A DNA stretch of 64,000 bases from contig NC_054390.1 in NCBI RefSeq assembly GCF_001625195.1, positions 8,219,222-8,283,221 of the forward strand. Reading direction: 5' to 3'. The notes beneath the pieces were generated by a model. That model had not been told where the DNA came from. It did no database searches and worked only from the letters and a program-made list of their open reading frames with translations. This stretch comes from Drechmeria coniospora. Its lineage: Eukaryota; Ascomycota; Sordariomycetes; Hypocreales; Ophiocordycipitaceae. Shown piece by piece: positions 21,779 to 36,032 of the stretch. The translations under genes and the position numbers were made by a program. The number at the start of each line of letters is the position of its first letter. Position 1 is the stretch's first letter.

Positions 21779-23179
21779 TTAGCTCCTGTCTTCCGGTTTG
21801 GGCCGAATCGATCGAGCCTCGAGCTGTCGTTTCCTCTCCAGTTTTGCGTAGTGAAGTCCGCACGCGTTGCACAGCGTCCTCGCGCCGTCGGGCCCTCGCC
21901 TCCACTCGGGCGTGTCGATTCTGTTGCAGCTATGGCATCGGCCGGGCGGGGCGGCACGCTGCGGCAACGGTTAGCGATGCTCCTCAGCTCAGGGCGCGCG
22001 CGCGCCACGTCCGAGACAAAACGTACCCCTCGCCTCTTCTTGACTTCGTGTTGAATGGCGTACTGAGGCTTCATGCCGTCGTACATGGCGTGATCGTGCT
22101 CCTCCTCGTAGTGCCCCGCCACCTTGGTGCCTTCTCTGGACCGCTCGCTCTGGATGGACGCTTGCACGGCATCTTTGACCTGCTCGAGCGAGCGCTTGAT
22201 GAGGTCGACGTTGGCGAGCATCTCGCCCACCTCTCGCTCCGTGGGCAGCCTCTGGGGTATGGGCTGCGATCCGTGCTGCTCCCTCGCGATCCTCGTGTAG
22301 GCCTCAGCGAAGTTGAAGACGGTGCGGGACGAGGAACCGATCTGGGGACGTGTCAGCGGCTGCAGGCATCGGCGCGGCGGGGGGGGGGGGGTTCCGTGCA
22401 CGTACGCGGCTCAACGAGTCTTGATAGCTCCACGTCTCGAAGTGTCGATTCGGCGGCTGCTCGTAGCGGGCGCGGTTGGCGAAATCGGCATCCTCGGCGT
22501 GCACGGGCTGCGCCCGCGGGTCGTAGTGACCGGACACGATGGGCATGCCGTGCCGCGGGGAGACGGGGTAGCTCGGAAGCGGAATCTGGCCGGGCGGAAG
22601 CTGCGTCGGCGGATAGGGGTGAGAGGTGGGGGCCGGCGTCGGGTGAGGAGGATGCGGGAAGCTGCCGTTCGGCGGGTGCGAGTCCGACGGGCTTTGGTGA
22701 TGCGGAGGGGCGTGTTCCGACTTGAAGGGCGGCGTCGGACGGCGGTCCGAGACGGGAGGAAGGCTGTGCCGGCCGTTGAACGACGACGGCCTCGGCGAGT
22801 CCGTCAAGGCCGACAGCGCCTCCGGCCTCGAGGGGAAGGTCGGCGCCGGGTGCAGGGGTTGGGGTGGCGAGTGCTTGTCGGATTCGGGATACTGGTGGGC
22901 GGGTTGGGCGAAGGGCGACGGCAGGCTCGAGCCGGGCGGCAGGCTCGCCTGCGAGGGCGGGGGGAACTGGCTCGGCCTCGTGCCGGAGATGACCTCGGAG
23001 ATGGACGGCAGGGACTGACGGCCGGACGGTTCGTTGTCGTCCGACGACCGCCGGGGCGCGGGCGAGATCATGCTGGAGGAGGCGGCGCCGGGGGCCGACG
23101 AGTACTGAGGGTAGCCGGACGAGTAGGAGGCCTGGGGGGGGTAGTGAGCGCTCGGGGCGAGGACCGTGGCCGTCGCCAT
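21779..23179 (-). CDS. nsdD: GATA zinc-finger transcription factor, NsdD/SUB-1 type
   Basis: Exons 22406..23179, 22027..22341 and 21779..21958 on the minus strand encode 422 residues. The single C-terminal finger is C371-X2-C374-X18-C393-X2-C396 (core [19 protein letters not shown]), followed by a basic tail and [11 protein letters not shown] at the end. Conserved NsdD features precede it: [13 protein letters not shown] near the N-terminus, [13 protein letters not shown] joined across intron 1 to [15 protein letters not shown], and [16 protein letters not shown]. NsdD/SUB-1 is required for sexual development and represses early asexual sporulation in Aspergillus and Neurospora. The N-terminal half is Pro/Ser/His-rich and disordered. 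I chose the ATG at 23179 ([16 protein letters not shown]) because it resembles relatives; the frame stays open further upstream (Gln-His repeats from a CAGCAC run), so a longer form cannot be excluded. No gene lies close by on either side. Confidence 0.92.
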
Positions 23180-24560
23180 GGCAGGCTGCTCGTGCGGATG
23201 GCGCCTATCTGGCTGGGGCGGAAGAAAGGAGGGCGGCGGCGGGTTTGGCTGGTGCGGACGCCGAGGGTTGGTCTGGCGGTGCTGGTGCTGGTGCTGGTGC
23301 TGGTGCTGTTGAGGTTCGGAAACGGAGGTGGACGAGTGACGACTGCGGGCGAAGGGACGTGTTAATATGGGACGGGGACGGACGAGGCGAAACGGAGGAG
23401 CAGCAGCAGCAAGGAGGGAGGGGAGCTGGTTGGAGGAATGTAAGACCGACCTTTGCCGGGATCCAGAGTCACCCGGTTCCATAGCGCGCGCGGCAAGGAC
23501 CAAGGAGGATCTGGCGCAGTTTAGGGCCGTAGATGCATCTGACCTTGGCAAGATTGGACCAGGTAATACTGCAAATGGGCCGACGAGGGAAAAAAGGACG
23601 AGACCGAGGTGGCTCGCGGCGACTGGGCTAGGGTCGGGATGGCGAATCCTTCGCTGCGAGCTTTTCCTCGGCAGGGCCTACGAGGGGGAGTGGAAGGAGG
23701 AGGGGGAGGTGGAAGGGTTGTGCGAAAAAGAAGGGAAGGCAGCCTGTATGTATGCATTCAGGAGAGGAGAGGAGAATTTGGGACGGACCATAACAGAATG
23801 GCGAAAGGAATAATAAAATATAAGTACGAGGACGGAGTACCGAAGTGTCTGCGGGCAGAGAGAGCACACACAACAGCTCAACCCGGCTGCTTGCTGTCAA
23901 GTGCGTGTGAGCAAGTACATACACGGTACGGAGCACGGGGTACACGCTCACCCAGCAATAAGTACTAATGCTGCAAGTACTGCACCGCAAGTACAGTACT
24001 GCACTGCAAGTACGTACCTGCACACACGTACCCGTCCTCGCACCCGCAACTTGCAAGCCACTTGCGGGCACTGGAGCTACCCAGACAAGATCTGACGCGA
24101 TGGAGTCCTCGTGGCGGCGTTGGAGCTTGAGCAACGGCAGGGCTCGGCTTGGGCCAATGGGCTAGAAGGGTTTGGCCCTGCTCAGAGGTGTGCTCCGAAC
24201 CAGAAGAAGGAGATGGACGGAGTGGGACCCCGGTCAAGGGATCCGCGGCACTGGATTGCACCGCACCTGTCTTGACTCTCTCTCCTGCTCGAAGCTAGAG
24301 CGCCAGGCGGGTTGGAGGGACCAAGGGACAACGTGGGAGTGCGACGAGAGGTCTCCGTTCGCATTCGCACCCTGCCGTGGGGGAGTGGGCTTGCGATGTG
24401 GGTGCGGGCGTGGACGTGGGCGTGGGCGTGGGCGTGGACGTGGACGTGGGCGGGGGCGTGGACGTGGGTGTGGGCGACGGCGCGGGCATGGACGGCGAGG
24501 GCGTGAACGTTGACCTGGTGGCGTATCCTGTAGCGCACCCAGGCTACCCAAGGCACTAAG
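23180..24560. other. Upstream region of the GATA factor
   Basis: This is the promoter and leader of the minus-strand GATA gene. It includes a GGTGCT trinucleotide-type run (about 23278-23310) and a hexanucleotide array at 24401-24489. A long leader is plausible for a developmental regulator, but nothing in the sequence proves its extent. Confidence 0.45.
24401..24489. repeat. GTGGGC/GTGGAC hexanucleotide array
   Basis: About fifteen units of GTGGGC or GTGGAC in tandem with a few variants (GTGGGT, GGGGGC). It produces mirror-image Pro-Arg, Val-Asp and Thr-Trp ORFs in several frames, none of which is a gene. Confidence 0.9.
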
Positions 24561-26271
24561 CGAGTACTGCACTGTAAGTACTTACGGGACATGTTGGTGG
24601 TGCACGTACCAGGACCGAGGAGCAGCACTCCATCGGCGCACACTCATCTGCACCGCGCAGGTACTAGTGAGGAGGAGACGATGGGGGTGGGTGGTGGGCG
24701 TCCTGCTTCCGATGCGAAGCGGCGTGAGCCTAGGAGCCGTTGCGGGATGGGGACCTATCGAACCGTTGGTGCGGGTGCCACAGAAGACGCCTAACCGTGC
24801 GACTGGAATGCCAGGGCGACGGGTGCTGGTGCTGAGGATTGAACGCCTGGCCTGCCAGCCAGCAGGCGTGCTAAGCGGTTCGAGAACAAGTTTATCCGCA
24901 CCGGCCGTCGAGAGGAGCGCGCGTGCGTGAATAATGGCGGTCAAGAATGACCAGGTAGATAGAATTCGCCGGCGTGCCTGGGTGCATGCGTGCTCGCCGC
25001 AAGCACTCGATGTGCACAATCGTCGGCGGAGGTGCGAGTACGGACGGGCGCGAGCGGATGCTTGCACCTTGGTGTATAAAAGGACGAGCTAAGTGTAGTT
25101 GGATGACTCGCATCTCGCCTGTCGTGTGGACCTCTCCGAGCCTGTGCCGTCTCCTCTGCTCGGCGGCGATGCTTTCGGCTGGTCGGTGTCGGTGAGCGAG
25201 CAGAGGCGAAGGAGCAAGAAGCAGCTTCTCCGAGCGTCGAGTGCCAAGGTGGGACGACGGGTGGAGAGGGCGAGGGGGCCATGGAGGATGGAGAAGTCGC
25301 TCGCATCGGCGATTTGGTGAGGGATGGGTTCTGCGTCGGCTCCGCCGTCGTATGATGGGAAAAAGTTGGTCGACTGGGCGATGCAGGCGTCCATCGGTCC
25401 GGACGGGCACAGGAACAGGTGGCGGTATCGGCACAGACCTGGGCACGCAGGCGCGGGCAAAAGGAAGGGCAGGCACGTCGGGCAAATGCGTCATTGCAAA
25501 TTTTCCCCTGCTGCTCGAGCGTATCGACGAGGGCATCGACGAGCGTAGCGGTGAGGTGGATGCACTTTCCGTCCTTGACAGGCCATCACGGAGCTGCAAG
25601 TACGACCAGCCAGGAATCATGCCACCCGCAACAGGCACGGCGTATCCGCACTTGACGCACTCTGTACTTGCAAGTACTGTAAGTAATATACTGTGCTCCG
25701 TACCTAGCACTCTGTCCACCTTCTCGTACAGCTACGTATTAATATTAGTTGCAGTCTTTCTCTCCTCGTACCACTATTAATTACTGTGCACGTACGGAGT
25801 ACTGTACTTGGGTGTACGGTAATAATACTTGCAGTACGGAGTACAAGTACTTGCAGAATAAGTATGTGCTGTAGAACAGGCAAGTACATGTGCAGGTAGT
25901 GTGGGCATTCACTTACGTACTCGCCAGACTACGTACGCGTACTGCGCAAGTACAGTACGTACTTTGTACATGGAAGTACTTACTTTTACGTTCTCGCAGG
26001 GCAGGAAGGAGTACGTCAGCGATCGTACCGGGAGAAAACCCCCGAGGCCAACAGCACCGATACGGCCCGGTATGGATCGCTAGGTGCAAGTGCATGTACC
26101 TGCACTGTACGACTATGCCTGCACCGCAAGTACAGTATGTCTGCATGGCCTGCATGGTCTGCATGTACTTGCTGTAATTACTTGCTTGGTTGCAGTACGA
26201 CGACGGACTCGTTCACGCAACGGTTGTCCTTGGGTGCACACCTACGGTGGACAGCACATGTACCGTAGTGT

Positions 26272-26315
26272 GCGGATTGATCGCGGATTGAGCGCGGATT
26301 GAGCGCGGATTGAGC
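26272..26315. repeat. Four 11-bp tandem units GCGGATTGAGC
   Basis: Four contiguous 11-bp units; the first differs at one position (GCGGATTGATC). Confidence 0.92.
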
Positions 26316-27802
26316 AACTGTCTGTCAAGTGCGTGCCCAGGCCGACGCCCGCCATGGCCATCCGCCCCCATCCAATCAAGTGGTCGTACGTGTACCAAGT
26401 TCCAGCACCGACGATTCTTCACGGTCCAACCAACATTGCTTCCCTCCGTCTCGCCGGGAGCTGCTGACCTGACGAGCTTGGCCGCGAGCCAAGCGTTTCA
26501 TTTGCCGCCGCTTGTTTACCCTCGGTGGCAGGGAACGAGAGAGGGCGAAAAGGGTGGCAGAATTTGTGACGAGTCGGCTCGCCGGCTGGCTGGCTGGCTG
26601 GCGAGCGAGACACGACGACGGACCGTCGTCGTGTGCATTTGTCGGAACGCTCGCCTTCCGGCGGTGGCCCCCAAGCGAGGGCCCGGAATGCGTGCGTGCG
26701 TGGTGGATGGAGGAAATCTCGATTTCGAGCCGACGCCTACGAGGAATCTGCACCGCCAGCTAGAGCCTAGGGCGCGTGGGCCTCGCCGTGGCTCGTGCAG
26801 TAGCGCGGCGCCGGGATGCTGGCGAGATCTGCGAGCACCGAGGCGGCGAGCGCAGCTGGCGGGCGTTCAATGCGGACGGCCGCCTCGACCACCACCGGCA
26901 GGGCATCCTTTCGAAACCTGGCCAAGATGGCCGACGGAGAGTGCATGGAGACCGAAGGGGACACATGATCTTGGAGGCATGCACGGCCTTGGCTTTTTTT
27001 TTTCTTCCCCAAACGCATTCGACCGCTCGAGTCCGCCGACTCGTGGGCGACGGACGGTCCTGGTTGGCCTCCTCCACTCGCCATGCATCGTGACCGACGT
27101 GCCGTTGCCGTACTCTGCACACCTACCTCCGATGCATTGGTGCACTTGCGCCTGCTTTGACGGCACGGCCATGACGCATCACACGTCTCCCATCCGCCAC
27201 TCCCTCTCGCGCGGCCGCATTGGGGGGTTACCGACGGCCGCATCTTGCGGCGCAGAGTCGAGACATCGGTCGCCATTCATGGCCAGCAGGGGCTTGTTCT
27301 CTCGAGCCGTTGCTTTTGGCCGGCCGCCCACCCACTTGTCTCCTCGACCGGGAATGGGAGGGGGGGTTTTCGTCGATCGGGCTGTCACGTATCCAACGAC
27401 TTCGGTTGTCGCTAATGACGGCGTCCCTTCCCAAGGGGGCATACCCGATGCCAGTCATCGAGTGGACGGGCGTGCGGTCCCATGGAGATGGTTGCACAGC
27501 TATGAGTACCTAGTAGGTTAGTAGGTGTAGGTACTAGGTACTAAGGTAAGTGCTAGGTGCCTAGGTAGGTAGGTATTACTCCTTTTACTTGTACTTGTAT
27601 GGATGTGTTCCGTATACGGAGTGCTGTGCGCGCAAGATAATTACTGTACAAATACATGCACCAAGGTGTAATACTGGCGAGCAAGGGTGTGCTTGTACTC
27701 ATGAAAGGAAGTGCTCTGTAATACGGAGTACAGAGTGCGTGTACCTGCACACCCGCGCAGTTGGACATTCCCGTACCCCCAAGCGGCAATCTCGAGAGCG
27801 CA

Positions 27803-27852
27803 AGGCACTGTACGCATCGGAAGCCGCAGGCACTGTACGCATCGGAAGCCGC
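27803..27852. repeat. 25-bp tandem duplication
   Basis: The unit AGGCACTGTACGCATCGGAA plus GCCGC occurs twice in direct succession without mismatch. Confidence 0.92.
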
Positions 27853-30800
27853 ATCGCGCACCTCGTGGCTCTCGGCCCGTACAGTGCACAAGAAGTACAC
27901 CGCACGAATCTACATGCACCCGAGGGCACGCATGCTTACTGTACAAGCAAGTACTGCAAGGTTGTACTTGGTATGCTTGCCAGTATTACCGCTGATACGA
28001 GCATTACCGTCACTTCCTCCAAGTACTTAATTCCCTGCTGGCCGGTGTGCAGGACGAGAAAAGTACATGCACGGTACTTGCTGTGCGGATGGGTCAGGAT
28101 GCACCTGGACGGGGTGCAGATCCGTACCTGTACCATCGTGCTCGTCCTGCTGGGAACAGGGGTTCTGCCAGCAGCGGCCGAGGCGAGGCAAATGGGGGTC
28201 TGTTGCCGACCTAATCTCACACAGATCCAGATGACCGTCTACGATTTCCGGTGGATCTGGATCACGCCAGGTCTTTTGCTACCCTGCTCCCTGTTGGTTC
28301 GTTCATGGACCGCTCCTCTTTACCCGCAACTTGGAGATGAACATGCGAGACGAGACAAGAGGAGCAGGTTCTCGTCCGCCGTGCCGGTACTCTGTGCTCC
28401 GTGCTGCACCAGCAGGCCAAGTATGGTGCAAGTACTTGCGTACGGTAAGTACTTGCACCCGGTACCTACACTGGTGGAGACCAGCACCCATACCGGCACG
28501 TACAGTACTTGCAGTAGTTGTACTTGGCGCGCAGGAGCACCGCACACATTACAAGTACAACTACTTACATGCAAGTACAGCCAGGCCCTGCTTGCAAGTA
28601 CACATACATACATGTAAGTACCATTACTCACGGGCAAGTAGCTTTCCAGAGCACGCGCGCCCTACAGTACATGCCAGCATTCATTGCACATGGACTCCAT
28701 GCCGTGCAGCACCGTACACTTACCTACTAGGTACTTGGTAAGTAATAAGTAGGCAAGTACAGTACTTGCTTGTCGTTGCATGCACGCCGTCGAGGTGCGA
28801 CGTGCTTGCTCGAGCACAACCATGTCCTTGTAGAAGGGGACGGGTTCGTATTGGATGGATGGCCTCGAGCTCGTGCGGAGAATACGTGCCTGCATAGGTG
28901 CATGCCTGCAGGCTCGTCGGCGCGGCGCAGGATGGTGTCGTGGTGGTGAGGCGAGGAACGGAGCTTCTGGAAGATTGGCGTTCATCGTCTCCGTCGGCCC
29001 GCCCTGTCGCGAGCTGCCCTAGAGTTCCGTCGAGTCATGGCCGTCGTGGCGGACCGGGCATGGGCGGATAGGGCCAGGGTGACTTCATCTCGTTCCGGAT
29101 TTTCTTGGTACTGTTGGGCCCCGTCTTCGATTGTTCGTTCTGAAGCCGTCCACGGAGCTTCCAGAACGACGCGAATGTAACCCTTCTGGCCCGGGCTGAA
29201 ATTCATCCAGATCCATACGAGCAGCCGGCGTCATATACTCGCCGTGCTATCGTTTGCCCCCGCCAAACCTGCGCTTGGCCATGTACCGGCACCACCGGCG
29301 AGTACGCAAGTGTACATGGATGGTACTTGCCCGCCGGTGCTGGCGGCACCCACTCGTGGCGTACATGAGCGTACCTTGCGCCGTACCGGGTACCAGACCT
29401 CCTCTGGCGTTGGTCCGAGGACCCATTCGAGGATGGGGTTCCCCACGTGCGCTCACCGGGGCAGTTGCCCTTTTTAGCGAACAGCTACCATGCTACCTAG
29501 TACTTTAGTAGGTAGGTACTTAGCTAGCTGGACACGCACTGGGCACTCCGTACAGCAGTACAGCGTAAGGTACTTGCACAATGCTGCAAGCACAATGCTG
29601 TCACAAGTACTCCGTACAGCAAGGACAACTACTCCGCACAGGTACTTGTGCTATTACTCGTGTGCTCGCCGATCGGCTGGGTTGTCGACGGTGGGACCCC
29701 CATCTGCTTTTGTTGAGTCGAGTCGGGTCGAGTCGGGCCCAGCCTGCGCATCGTCGTGCCGGCGGTCCAGTCGGTTCCTTCGAGGAACAGATGACGGCGG
29801 CAACAGCCGAGGGCGTCGCAGGTACGTGTGCACCCTCTCATGCAGGCGTACATGTGCTGCTACCCACCGCAGCCTGCGCTGCACGGCAAGCTTGCGGCCA
29901 CGCTGCGACGCCAGCCCGCGCCGACGTGCGTCGATTTGGCCGTGCCCATGTACCGGTACGTGCAGGTACGTAACCGCGCCGCGCGCCGCCAGCTCTCCCC
30001 GACGAGGCCACGACTGATCGAGGCCCAGGACGGTGCGTCCCGAGGCCTTCGAGGCAGGAGACGAATAATGCTCGCGCAGGTTGGCTGATGCCGCCGTCGC
30101 CTCGTTCTCGCCGCTTTCCCTCTCGTCCGCCGGCCGTCGAGTCGTCGGTTCTCCTGGCCGTCGAGTCGAGCTCTAGTCTGTAGGAAGCTTGTTCCCCGTG
30201 CGCCACGAAATGGTGGGTGTGGGTGGACGGCGGCGAGGAAGCATGTACCCGCACGTACCTGTACGGGGCCCATGTACAGTAAGTAAGTGCGGCAGGTGTA
30301 AAATTTTAGTCTCGATCTGCCCCTTTATCACCCCAGATTCGCCGGCCGCAGCTGACCGCCTCCGGCACTTGCTGCAGAGCTCGTCGGCGGCGAAGCTTGT
30401 CGGCACCCGTGGCGTCCGCTCGACGCCGTGGCGTCACGGTGCCAACGCAGGCCCAGATCATGGTCGCGGCACCGAGCACAGTAGGGGCCCATCGGCGTAC
30501 CGTGCGACCTGCTCGCATGGCACGCCCTCTGCTCTGCTTCCAGGCATGCTGCATACTTGGACACATAAGCATACTTACTGTAGGTATTATACAACCACTT
30601 ACTCGTGGCTGTGCATGGGCAGCATGTACTTACAGTAAGTACGGTAACAAGTACGTACTTGCTTGGGTGGAAGCTGGACTGACTGCTGCCCACAGCCTCC
30701 ACCCAATGGGACCAGCCGTTCCATCGTTTGGTGGGTTGCCGTTGCTTTCCGGCAAGCGGTGGATGGCTTGGAGAACAAGGTCTAGAAATGGACGTTTGCA

Positions 30801-33800
30801 CGACGTCGGAGATTTTGCAAACCTAGCTGTACATGTATAGTACACCTATATGTGCATATACAACTGCAGTGCACGATGAGAAGTCGCTTGTTCTTTGGAG
30901 GAACATATTTGCATGTGCTGGACATGTAGATGTACCACTGCAACTACAGCGGACGTGTACAGTACTGTACAGTAAGTAAGTACCGTACAGTAAGTACCGT
31001 ACAGTAAGTAGAGTAGTTGTAGGCGCAGTTTGCCTTGGCAGCCAAAACTGCTTTCACGACGAAAAGGTGTGGTATACGGAATACAAGCAGTGATATTAAT
31101 ACTGCACTTGATACTGCAATTGACCAAGTACGTGTACCGCAATTACATGCATAGCGGGTGTACTGCAACATGGTTATCGAACCTGGCACCCCATTCGCGA
31201 AATACCGGCCATGGTAAGCATGCACTGAAGTGACTGCCGGCGTACTTGCACTGTGATGCGCAGCGCTCAGCGGGCACCCACCATTCGGCGCCTCCGTCCA
31301 TGGCGATTCGAAGAAGAAAGGACGAGGTGCAGGAGACGCAACGCACAGGGCACAGGGCGCGACGCACTGGACGCGCCGAGGTGTCGAGGCTCGCTCGGTA
31401 CGGAGTACACTGTGCAGGGCTTGCTACCGGTACATGCATACATGTCGGAGTGCTGAAAGGGAGGGAGCCCAGCTATCAATTACTACTAGTAGTTACTAGG
31501 CACCTACCAAGGTAAGTACCTACAGTACCTACTGTACTTGGTACGTACTATCTAAGTACCTCGGTAAGTAGGTACTGTGCGTAGGTACCAAGGTATTCCA
31601 GTACTCCGTAGCAGGAGACAACGCCGTCCCCATAGGCGTGCCGTACAGTACTTGCAGAAACAAGCATTGGCCATTCCTGCAGTCCTGCACAAGCAACTAC
31701 TCCGTACGGTGACTTGCCACGGCAGCTTGACACTACTCGGTATCATTACGTGTGCATGTGGTGGTTGTAGATGTCGTTGTTCGACACTAGAACGTATAAT
31801 GCACCTACTAATAACCGCAGGCCGGTGCCATGCCCCCGGAAGACGGATGGAGGCAGCGCCGAGTCGCCGGCGCGCACTCCGCACTCCGTACCCACGAGCA
31901 AGCACTGTAATACTTGGTGCCTGCATGCACTGTAATTGTTCGCTGCGCAGTGCCCCGTACGCCTCCGCGTACCCCTGCGGCAGGCGCTTGCTTGCTCGAA
32001 CTCGCACGGGCGCAAGGAGGGACGGCACGAAAGCCCAAGGTGCCCGTAAGTGCTCGGTGCAGCACGGGTGCAAGTCGATGCTCCCGAGATGGCCATGCTG
32101 CTGTCGATCGTCCCTGCGGCGGGCGGCGTGCCATGCGCCGTGCCAGCCCGCTGCGCTGGGCCGTGAACCGACGAGCAAAGCACGGCGGCAGGCCGCAAAT
32201 TGCTGCAGGGGATGCGCCGCGACCTTGGACGCCACGGCGGCCGTGACCGCCAATGGCCGAAGCCCCGACTCGGAAGCAAACGGCACCAGGGCGAGCGCGG
32301 TAGAGAGCAATACTCGGCATGGCTGCGAAGAATGATTCCATTCTCGTCTCGTCGCCGCCGGCCATGGCTTGATTGCTTGACGGGCCGGCTCCGGAAGCCA
32401 GCCACTCGCGCGGCACCCGTACGAAGCACCGCAGATGCGCAGGCGCCCAGGTACCGCCGCCAACCGCGACGTGCCGAGCGGCCTGGGTGGGTTTTGTTTC
32501 TTCCGCCATCCGCCCTCGACCGTCCATCCGCACGCCAGTCTCCACCCTCCGCCCTCCCTTGACAGATTTCCCCGGCCCGTTTTTTTCCTTGAGCATTTTC
32601 CTTTTGGCTGTTTGACCATGACGGCGGTCGAGAATGGCATGGTGTACATGTGCGGTGGGTGCGTAAGTGCAGTAATTACTTGATACAGCTACTGTACGGA
32701 GTACTTGAATACTAATATGAAGTTGCACTGCGGAGTCTAGTACAACCAAGTACACCTACTGTACAGTATAAATACAATGCAAGTAAGTACTTGCGTGTTG
32801 TACTTGTCTGGCTGCACCATCACACTACCAGTGCAGTACTCGACAAGTACTGTACATACTTACCCAGGCAAGTATTCCACCCCAAGTGCTCCGTACTTGC
32901 ATGGCGGTATTCCATGGTTCGGTGCCACCGCACCCCTACTTGCTGGTAGATCGCCCATGATTTTTTTCTTCCTTTTTCCTCGGAGGCGAACCACTTGTCG
33001 ACGGGCGCTACGGATCTGACGGCTTCGAATCGGCCGAGCACACCCAGCGCTGCTGGCTGTGCTCGCACGCCTCCATGGCCCATGCATGTCCGCAAGTACG
33101 CATTGCCGGCGAACGGCGAGGTGGACTTGAACTCTACCTACGGGTACCTAAGTACTAGAGTAGTACAGTAGTTGTAGCGCACTGGCACTCGGTGCGGCGA
33201 GCACCTGTACTGTACGTGCGAGGACGGCGCTCATGGTTGGGGGTGGCCAATCACTCCTGGCCGGGCATGGACTGATCCGTACCGCCTCGCACGCATCATC
33301 GGTTGCGCACCTGGACTTTGCTCCGGCGCCCGATGCCGCCGACACGAGCGACCTCTCCCCTTGGGTCCCCCTCGCTGGAGGCTGGCCCAAGCAGGACATG
33401 TGACCCTCGGGCCTCGTGTTGGCATGTTGGCATGTCCCACGCACGAGCATCGAGTTTCGCCGACGTGCATGCTGCGCTGCCTGTCGTGCTCGTACCAAGC
33501 CGGCGGAACATGCGTCGGTCCCCGCATGGAGGCAGCACACAAGCAAGCGCAAGTGATGGGCGTGCATGCACAAGCAAGTATATGCGATCAAATATTTACA
33601 GTCGGGCTCAGCTGAAAACATGATGCTCAATCCATCGCCATAACACTGCACGGTATGACTTGCACCTGCATGTAATCCGGTGTGCGTACAAGTACAGCAT
33701 TACGGAGTACCTGGAGTCGGTAGGGACGCATCTGTGGTGCTTGGAGCCTTGCTTGGGTGTAAATGTATCATGTAATTACAGCAGTAATAGTAAGAATGCG

Positions 33801-36032
33801 TTCACCCAAATGGTCATGCTGTGCTCCGTGCTGTGGGCACCAGTGAATGTGCTGAATGATTACATGTACATGTACTTGCGCTTTGTCTGGCGAGGAAGTG
33901 CACGTGCATGTACAGGTACTTGCCGTCCAGGCACTCCCTTCTCGGCAGAATACAAGGGACGAAAAAAATCGAGCTCGAGTCGTGCTGGTGACGGTGCAGG
34001 TACTTGCAGGTACTTGTCCACGTACATTACAGGTCCTATAGCACGATGCCGCGCTATGATGCAGCGATGGCCTGGCGGAGCTGGCGGAGTAGAGTGGCAG
34101 TGAATGCGGGAAATCAATCATGTAAGTAAGTAAGTACAGTATTGATTACCTGTACCGTAATACCGAGTCCATGTTCTCCTCCCGTTCCCCGATGCCACTC
34201 TGCTCAAATCGACGTCAGGGCCCCTCGGTACGACTCGAGCACTCGTACGGTGCACTGGCGCGCGCGAGCGCAATTACGGAGCAATTACGTAGGTCCAAGT
34301 GCATGTACTTGCAGTGTTACAGTACAGTGCAGTGCAGTGCAGTACCTAGTAGAGAGGTACATGCGCGCACTCGTGCCCGCCCCGCGATGGAAAAGGAGAT
34401 GATCAGTTGCATCGTCCTGGGCCCATGGGTCATGGTGCCGCGAACCAGATATGGGGCCGGTTTGGTCCGTCGTGGCGAATCATGCCGCCTCGCCAGCCTT
34501 GGGCATGGGCCTTTGTTCAGGGCGAGGCTGGGCATGGACGGCCATTCCTTGCCGCAGCGACTACCTACTAGGTACTCCGTACCCAAGAGGCAAACGCTGG
34601 TGCTGTCGAACCTATTGGGAGGGAGGGCGGGTTGGGGAGATGCAGAGCCGATGCGTCCCCTCGGTTCGCTCGCTCGATCAGGCGGCACGCACGCGAGAGA
34701 AGGTGGGTGACGTCATCGCCGACGCTCTCGCGGACCACGGCGCATGCATCGGACGGCATGATCGAAGCGGTCGTCCTATTCTCCTTGGCCGTCGGCTCGT
34801 GAGCATGCTTACGTAGCAGCCGTCGAGCACGCGTGCACGGGCGTGGCATCTGTGTCGGCATTCGTGCCGCGTGCATGCCGCCAGGCCTACTCTGTGCACA
34901 GGCAAATGCGCCGGGGCGCCGTGGTTGGCACTCTGTGCTGTATGGAATACTGTGCTCTCTGTACGGAGCACTTACAGTGGCATTCCATGCACGAGTGCAG
35001 GTACCGTCATGAATGCAACGTGCAGGCGCAAAGCGTGGAGCCAGCACTCGCATGGCGTCGTGCCTCAAGTGCACTGGCAAGCGCTTATCATGAACAAGTG
35101 TACGGAATAATACAGGTGCTCCGTACTTTTGCTGTAGGTGAGAGGGAGCACTCCGGCGATGCATGCACTCTGTAGATGCATTCATGTGCTGCACATGCAC
35201 AGTAAGTACTCGCACACCTGGTTGTACCTACGGCATGGTACTTGCATCAATACCAGCACAACTACTCCGTATCCGTACTGTACTTGCAACGTATTACTTG
35301 CTGTACTTGCAGTAATTGCGTAGGAATCCTGCATGCTCCGGTAGCAATTGTCAAATGGCCAGTTAGGCAGCCATCCACGAGATGCGCAAACGCCGGACCC
35401 GTACTGCGCCTGCAGTACCTACGACCTGGCCCCGTCGCGCGTGTGACGGGCATCCGATTTTTGATCAAGGACGATCCGAGGATTCAGGATGCCCTAGCCG
35501 ACACCCCTGCCCCCACTGGGAAGGCGGAATGGATGGGACCGACTGTCGAACCACCATCGGCGGCCGGGTCAGACAGAGTCTTTGGGTGACTTTCCAAGGC
35601 CTGGAAATTCGGTCAAGTCCCGCGCCCGAGACGGTACATACTTACGTACTGCTGGGTTTTGTGCGCAGCCGAGCGGGTGATGACGGTCGTTGCTGGATCA
35701 ATCGCAGAGGCAGATTCGCATGGCGGGGACGAGTGCTCGGTGCTCTGCACCCGTACGAGCACTGTACTTGTGCGCCGTGCACCTTAATCGGCAGGACGTT
35801 CCTCAGGATGCACAGCAGGTCGTAATTATGTGCAGCGGCCGAGGACCGCCTCCAAAGGCGTGGAGCGGCGAAGCGACGTGGGTGTGCTTGTACATTGGTG
35901 TGCTTTTGCATTGGTGTGCTTGTACAGTACAGTACAGGCAATGTGCATACAACTGCAGGTGTTATACTCCGTACTCCGTACTTGCATCATTGCTACAAGT
36001 GCTTTGGTGTACAAGTGCGTGCTGAGGTGTAC

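Larger units (their letters stand above)
24561..31500. other. Gene desert rich in GTAC-centred palindromic words, part 1
   Basis: No gene I can support. The stretch is crowded with TACTCCGTAC/GTACGGAGTA, AGTACTTGCA and GTACAGTAC words, often back to back, separated by ordinary GC-rich DNA. Four 11-bp units GCGGATTGAGC sit at 26272-26315, and a 25-bp tandem duplication at 27803-27852. Long open frames (26310..27521 +, 27589..28617 +) are rich in Cys, Arg and Tyr because they translate GTAC words; they show no family features. Confidence 0.5.

Noticed and set aside
21604..22725. 373-codon plus-strand frame over the GATA gene
   Set aside because: It is antisense to an unambiguous GATA factor with correct splice sites.
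24182..24559. Pro-Arg, Val-Asp and Trp-repeat proteins near 24.4 kb
   Set aside because: They are frames of the GTGGGC array.
26310..27521. 403-codon plus-strand open frame
   Set aside because: It translates GC-rich and GTAC-word DNA, is rich in Arg/Pro/Ser/Cys, has a competing open frame on the other strand and no motif of any known family.
31552..32755. Two overlapping long minus-strand frames (365 and 315 codons)
   Set aside because: They are in different phases over the same DNA, Arg/Ala-rich, and show no conserved segments or splice-bounded structure.
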